A DNA stretch of 5,968 nucleotides, from the NCBI GenBank assembly GCA_046262995.1, contig JBHELQ010000181.1, forward strand, positions 1 to 5,968, given 5' to 3'. Of this stretch, positions 4,413-5,968 are shown one piece after another (position 1 is the stretch's first letter; every line of letters starts with the position of its first letter). The notes beneath the pieces are model-generated. The model did no database searches. It was not told the DNA's origin and worked only from the letters and a program-made list of their open reading frames with translations. A program made the translations under genes and the position numbers. Origin of the DNA: JBHELQ01 sp046262995. GTDB taxonomy: Bacteria > Actinomycetota > Thermoleophilia > Solirubrobacterales > Thermoleophilaceae.

Positions 4413-5968
4413 ATGCCGGAAGGCGACCTGCTCTGGGAGCCCTCGCCGGACGTTCGCGAGCGGGCTCGGATCACCGACTTCATGAGGAGCCGGGGCTTCG
4501 AGAGCTACGACGAGCTCTGGCGCTGGTCGGTCGAGGACCTGGAGGGGTTCTGGGGCTCGCTCTGGGACTACTTCGAGATCCAATCCGGCTCGCCCTACGA
4601 ACGGGTGCTCGGCCGCCGCGAGATGCCGGGCGCCGAGTGGTTCCCGGGCGCCGAGCTGAACTACGCCGAGCACGTCTTCCGCATGGCTCGGGACGGGGAG
4701 ACGGCGATCGTGCACGCGTCCGAGCTGCGGCCGCTCGCCGAGCTCAGCTGGGCCGAGCTGCGGCAGCAGGCGGCCGGGATCGCCGCCGGCCTGCGCTCGC
4801 TCGGGGTGGAGCGCGGCGATCGCGTGGCGGCGTACATGCCGAACATCCCCGAGACCGTGGCGGCCTTCCTGGCGTGCGCCTCGATCGGGGCGGTCTGGTC
4901 GAGCTGCGCCCCCGAGTTCGGGACGCCGACCGTGATCGACCGCTTCAAGCAGATCGAGCCGAAGGTGCTGCTGGCGGTGGACGGCTACCGCTACGGGGAC
5001 AGGGACTTCGATCGCCGCGAGCGCGTTCGTGAGCTCGAGGCCGCCATTCCCTCGCTCGAGCACACCGTCGTCCTGCCGTACCTCGGCGATGACGGCGACT
5101 GGCACGACGTCTTCGCCTCCGGTCCCGAGCTCGGCTTCGAGCGCGTGCCGTTCGACCACCCGCTCTGGGTGCTCTACTCGTCCGGCACGACCGGCCTGCC
5201 GAAGGCGATCGTCCAGGGCCAGGGCGGGATCCTGCTCGAGCACCTGAAGAAGCAGAGCTTCCACAACGACCTTGGCCCGGGCGACCGATTCATGTGGTTC
5301 ACGACCACCGGCTGGATGATGTGGAACTTCCTGGTCAGCGGCCTGCTGAGCGGCGCGGCGATCGCCCTCTACGACGGCCAGCCCGACCCCGACGGCCTGT
5401 GGCGCTTCGCGGGCGAGGCCGAGCTCACCTGCTTCGGCACCAGCGCCGGGTTCCTCACGGCCTGCATGAAGGCGGGAGTGCGTCCGGGCCGCGACCACGA
5501 CCTGAGTCGCCTCCGCAGCGTCGGGTCGACCGGCTCCCCGCTGCCACCCGAGGGCTTCGAGTGGGTCTACCGCGAGGTGCGCGACTCCGTCTGGCTGTTC
5601 TCGACGAGCGGCGGGACCGACCTGTGCACGGCCTTCGTCGGGGGCTGCCCCGTCCTGCCCGTCCACGCCGGCGAGCTCCAGTGCCGTTGCCTGGGCGCCG
5701 ACGTCCAGGCGTTCGACGGGCAGGGGCGCTCCGTGGTCGACGAGGTCGGTGAGCTCGTGATCACGGAGCCCATGCCATCGATGCCGCTGTTCCTCTGGAA
5801 CGACCCGGGGGGCCGGCGCTACCGGGAGAGCTACTTCGACATGTTCCCCGGCGTCTGGCGCCACGGGGACTGGATCAGGATCACGCCGCGCGGCAGCGCC
5901 GTGATCTACGGCCGCTCGGACTCGACGATCAACCGCCAGGGCGTGCGCATGGGGACCAGCGAGATCTA
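4413..5968 (+). CDS. Acetoacetyl-CoA synthetase, 3' end beyond window
   Basis: The enzyme activates acetoacetate with ATP and CoA to acetoacetyl-CoA, which recovers the product of HMG-CoA lyase for thiolysis or biosynthesis. The window shows 518 codons with no stop; the family is usually about 650 residues, so some 130 C-terminal residues, including the catalytic lysine region, are missing. The N-terminal ELWRWSVEDLEGFW segment is the acetyl-CoA-synthetase-type N domain. The adenylate-forming core has the phosphate-binding loop YSSGTTGLPK (255-264), TTTGWMMWNF, and STSGGTDLC. GELQCRCLGADVQAF, PMPSMPLFLWNDP and ESYFDMFPGVWRHGDW (Asp486, ribose binding) follow. The hinge GRSDSTINRQGVRMGTSEI is at 500-518. 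These late motifs are specific to acetoacetyl-CoA synthetases rather than acetyl-CoA synthetases. The ATG at 4413 gives a normal N-terminus. It follows the carboxyltransferase gene by 28 bp on the same strand, probably as an operon. Confidence 0.93.
   Translation, partial: MPEGDLLWEPSPDVRERARITDFMRSRGFESYDELWRWSVEDLEGFWGSLWDYFEIQSGSPYERVLGRREMPGAEWFPGAELNYAEHVFRMARDGETAIVHASELRPLAELSWAELRQQAAGIAAGLRSLGVERGDRVAAYMPNIPETVAAFLACASIGAVWSSCAPEFGTPTVIDRFKQIEPKVLLAVDGYRYGDRDFDRRERVRELEAAIPSLEHTVVLPYLGDDGDWHDVFASGPELGFERVPFDHPLWVLYSSGTTGLPKAIVQGQGGILLEHLKKQSFHNDLGPGDRFMWFTTTGWMMWNFLVSGLLSGAAIALYDGQPDPDGLWRFAGEAELTCFGTSAGFLTACMKAGVRPGRDHDLSRLRSVGSTGSPLPPEGFEWVYREVRDSVWLFSTSGGTDLCTAFVGGCPVLPVHAGELQCRCLGADVQAFDGQGRSVVDEVGELVITEPMPSMPLFLWNDPGGRRYRESYFDMFPGVWRHGDWIRITPRGSAVIYGRSDSTINRQGVRMGTSEI

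Noticed and set aside
4371..5864. A 497-codon open frame on the minus strand
   Set aside because: It lies antisense to acetoacetyl-CoA synthetase, whose motifs are unmistakable. Its translation is low-complexity, rich in Arg, Ala, Gly, Val and Glu, with no recognisable domain.
1..5968. Mobile element, integrase site, CRISPR array or defence system
   Set aside because: No transposase, recombinase, regularly spaced repeats or defence-type domains were seen. The inverted repeat at the left is made of npdG coding sequence, not of insertion-sequence ends.

Overview
The window is a very GC-rich stretch (roughly 70% by eye) of densely packed bacterial genes. The strong G/C bias at third codon positions leaves long spurious open frames antisense to nearly every gene. 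An NADPH:F420 oxidoreductase family gene, GTG starts and several starts without a Shine-Dalgarno sequence suggest a high-GC actinobacterium. A Thermoleophilia/Solirubrobacterales-type organism is plausible, but that is inference and not shown by any marker gene.

Region 1 (1-862) holds two related copies of an NADPH-dependent F420 reductase gene (NpdG/Fno family) facing each other tail to tail. The plus-strand copy enters from the left edge and breaks off at about 298. The minus-strand copy starts at 862 and breaks off at about 290. Both lose their 3' ends at the same point, where they share the 9-bp sequence gacctcgag. The copies are 81/99 identical at protein level and form an imperfect inverted repeat (arms 2-298 and 410-706). 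This is either a recent inversion/rearrangement joint or a chimeric assembly joint, and it is the most unusual structure here.

Region 2 (925-5968) is a leucine/ketone-body catabolic module. It contains HMG-CoA lyase (925-1830, +), an enoyl-CoA hydratase family protein (2006-2785, -), a biotin-dependent acyl-CoA carboxylase carboxyltransferase subunit (2873-4384, +) and acetoacetyl-CoA synthetase (4413 to the right edge, +, incomplete). Together they fit this route: 3-methylcrotonyl-CoA is carboxylated to 3-methylglutaconyl-CoA, hydrated to HMG-CoA and cleaved to acetyl-CoA plus acetoacetate, and acetoacetate is activated to acetoacetyl-CoA. The isovaleryl-CoA dehydrogenase and the biotin carboxylase/BCCP subunit needed for a complete route are not in the window. 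The gene set resembles the Liu clusters of proteobacteria and the yng cluster of Bacillus subtilis.

The first two genes of Region 2 are convergent across a 175-bp intergenic region (1831-2005). It holds two candidate hairpins and a less GC-rich, unexplained stretch. The hydratase and carboxyltransferase are divergent from an 87-bp promoter region (2786-2872). The carboxyltransferase and synthetase are separated by 28 bp and are probably co-transcribed, with a possible internal promoter. Several starts have a TANNNT-like hexamer 6-9 nt upstream and no Shine-Dalgarno, which suggests leaderless mRNAs.

No RNA gene, insertion sequence, CRISPR array or clearly novel multi-gene system was found.
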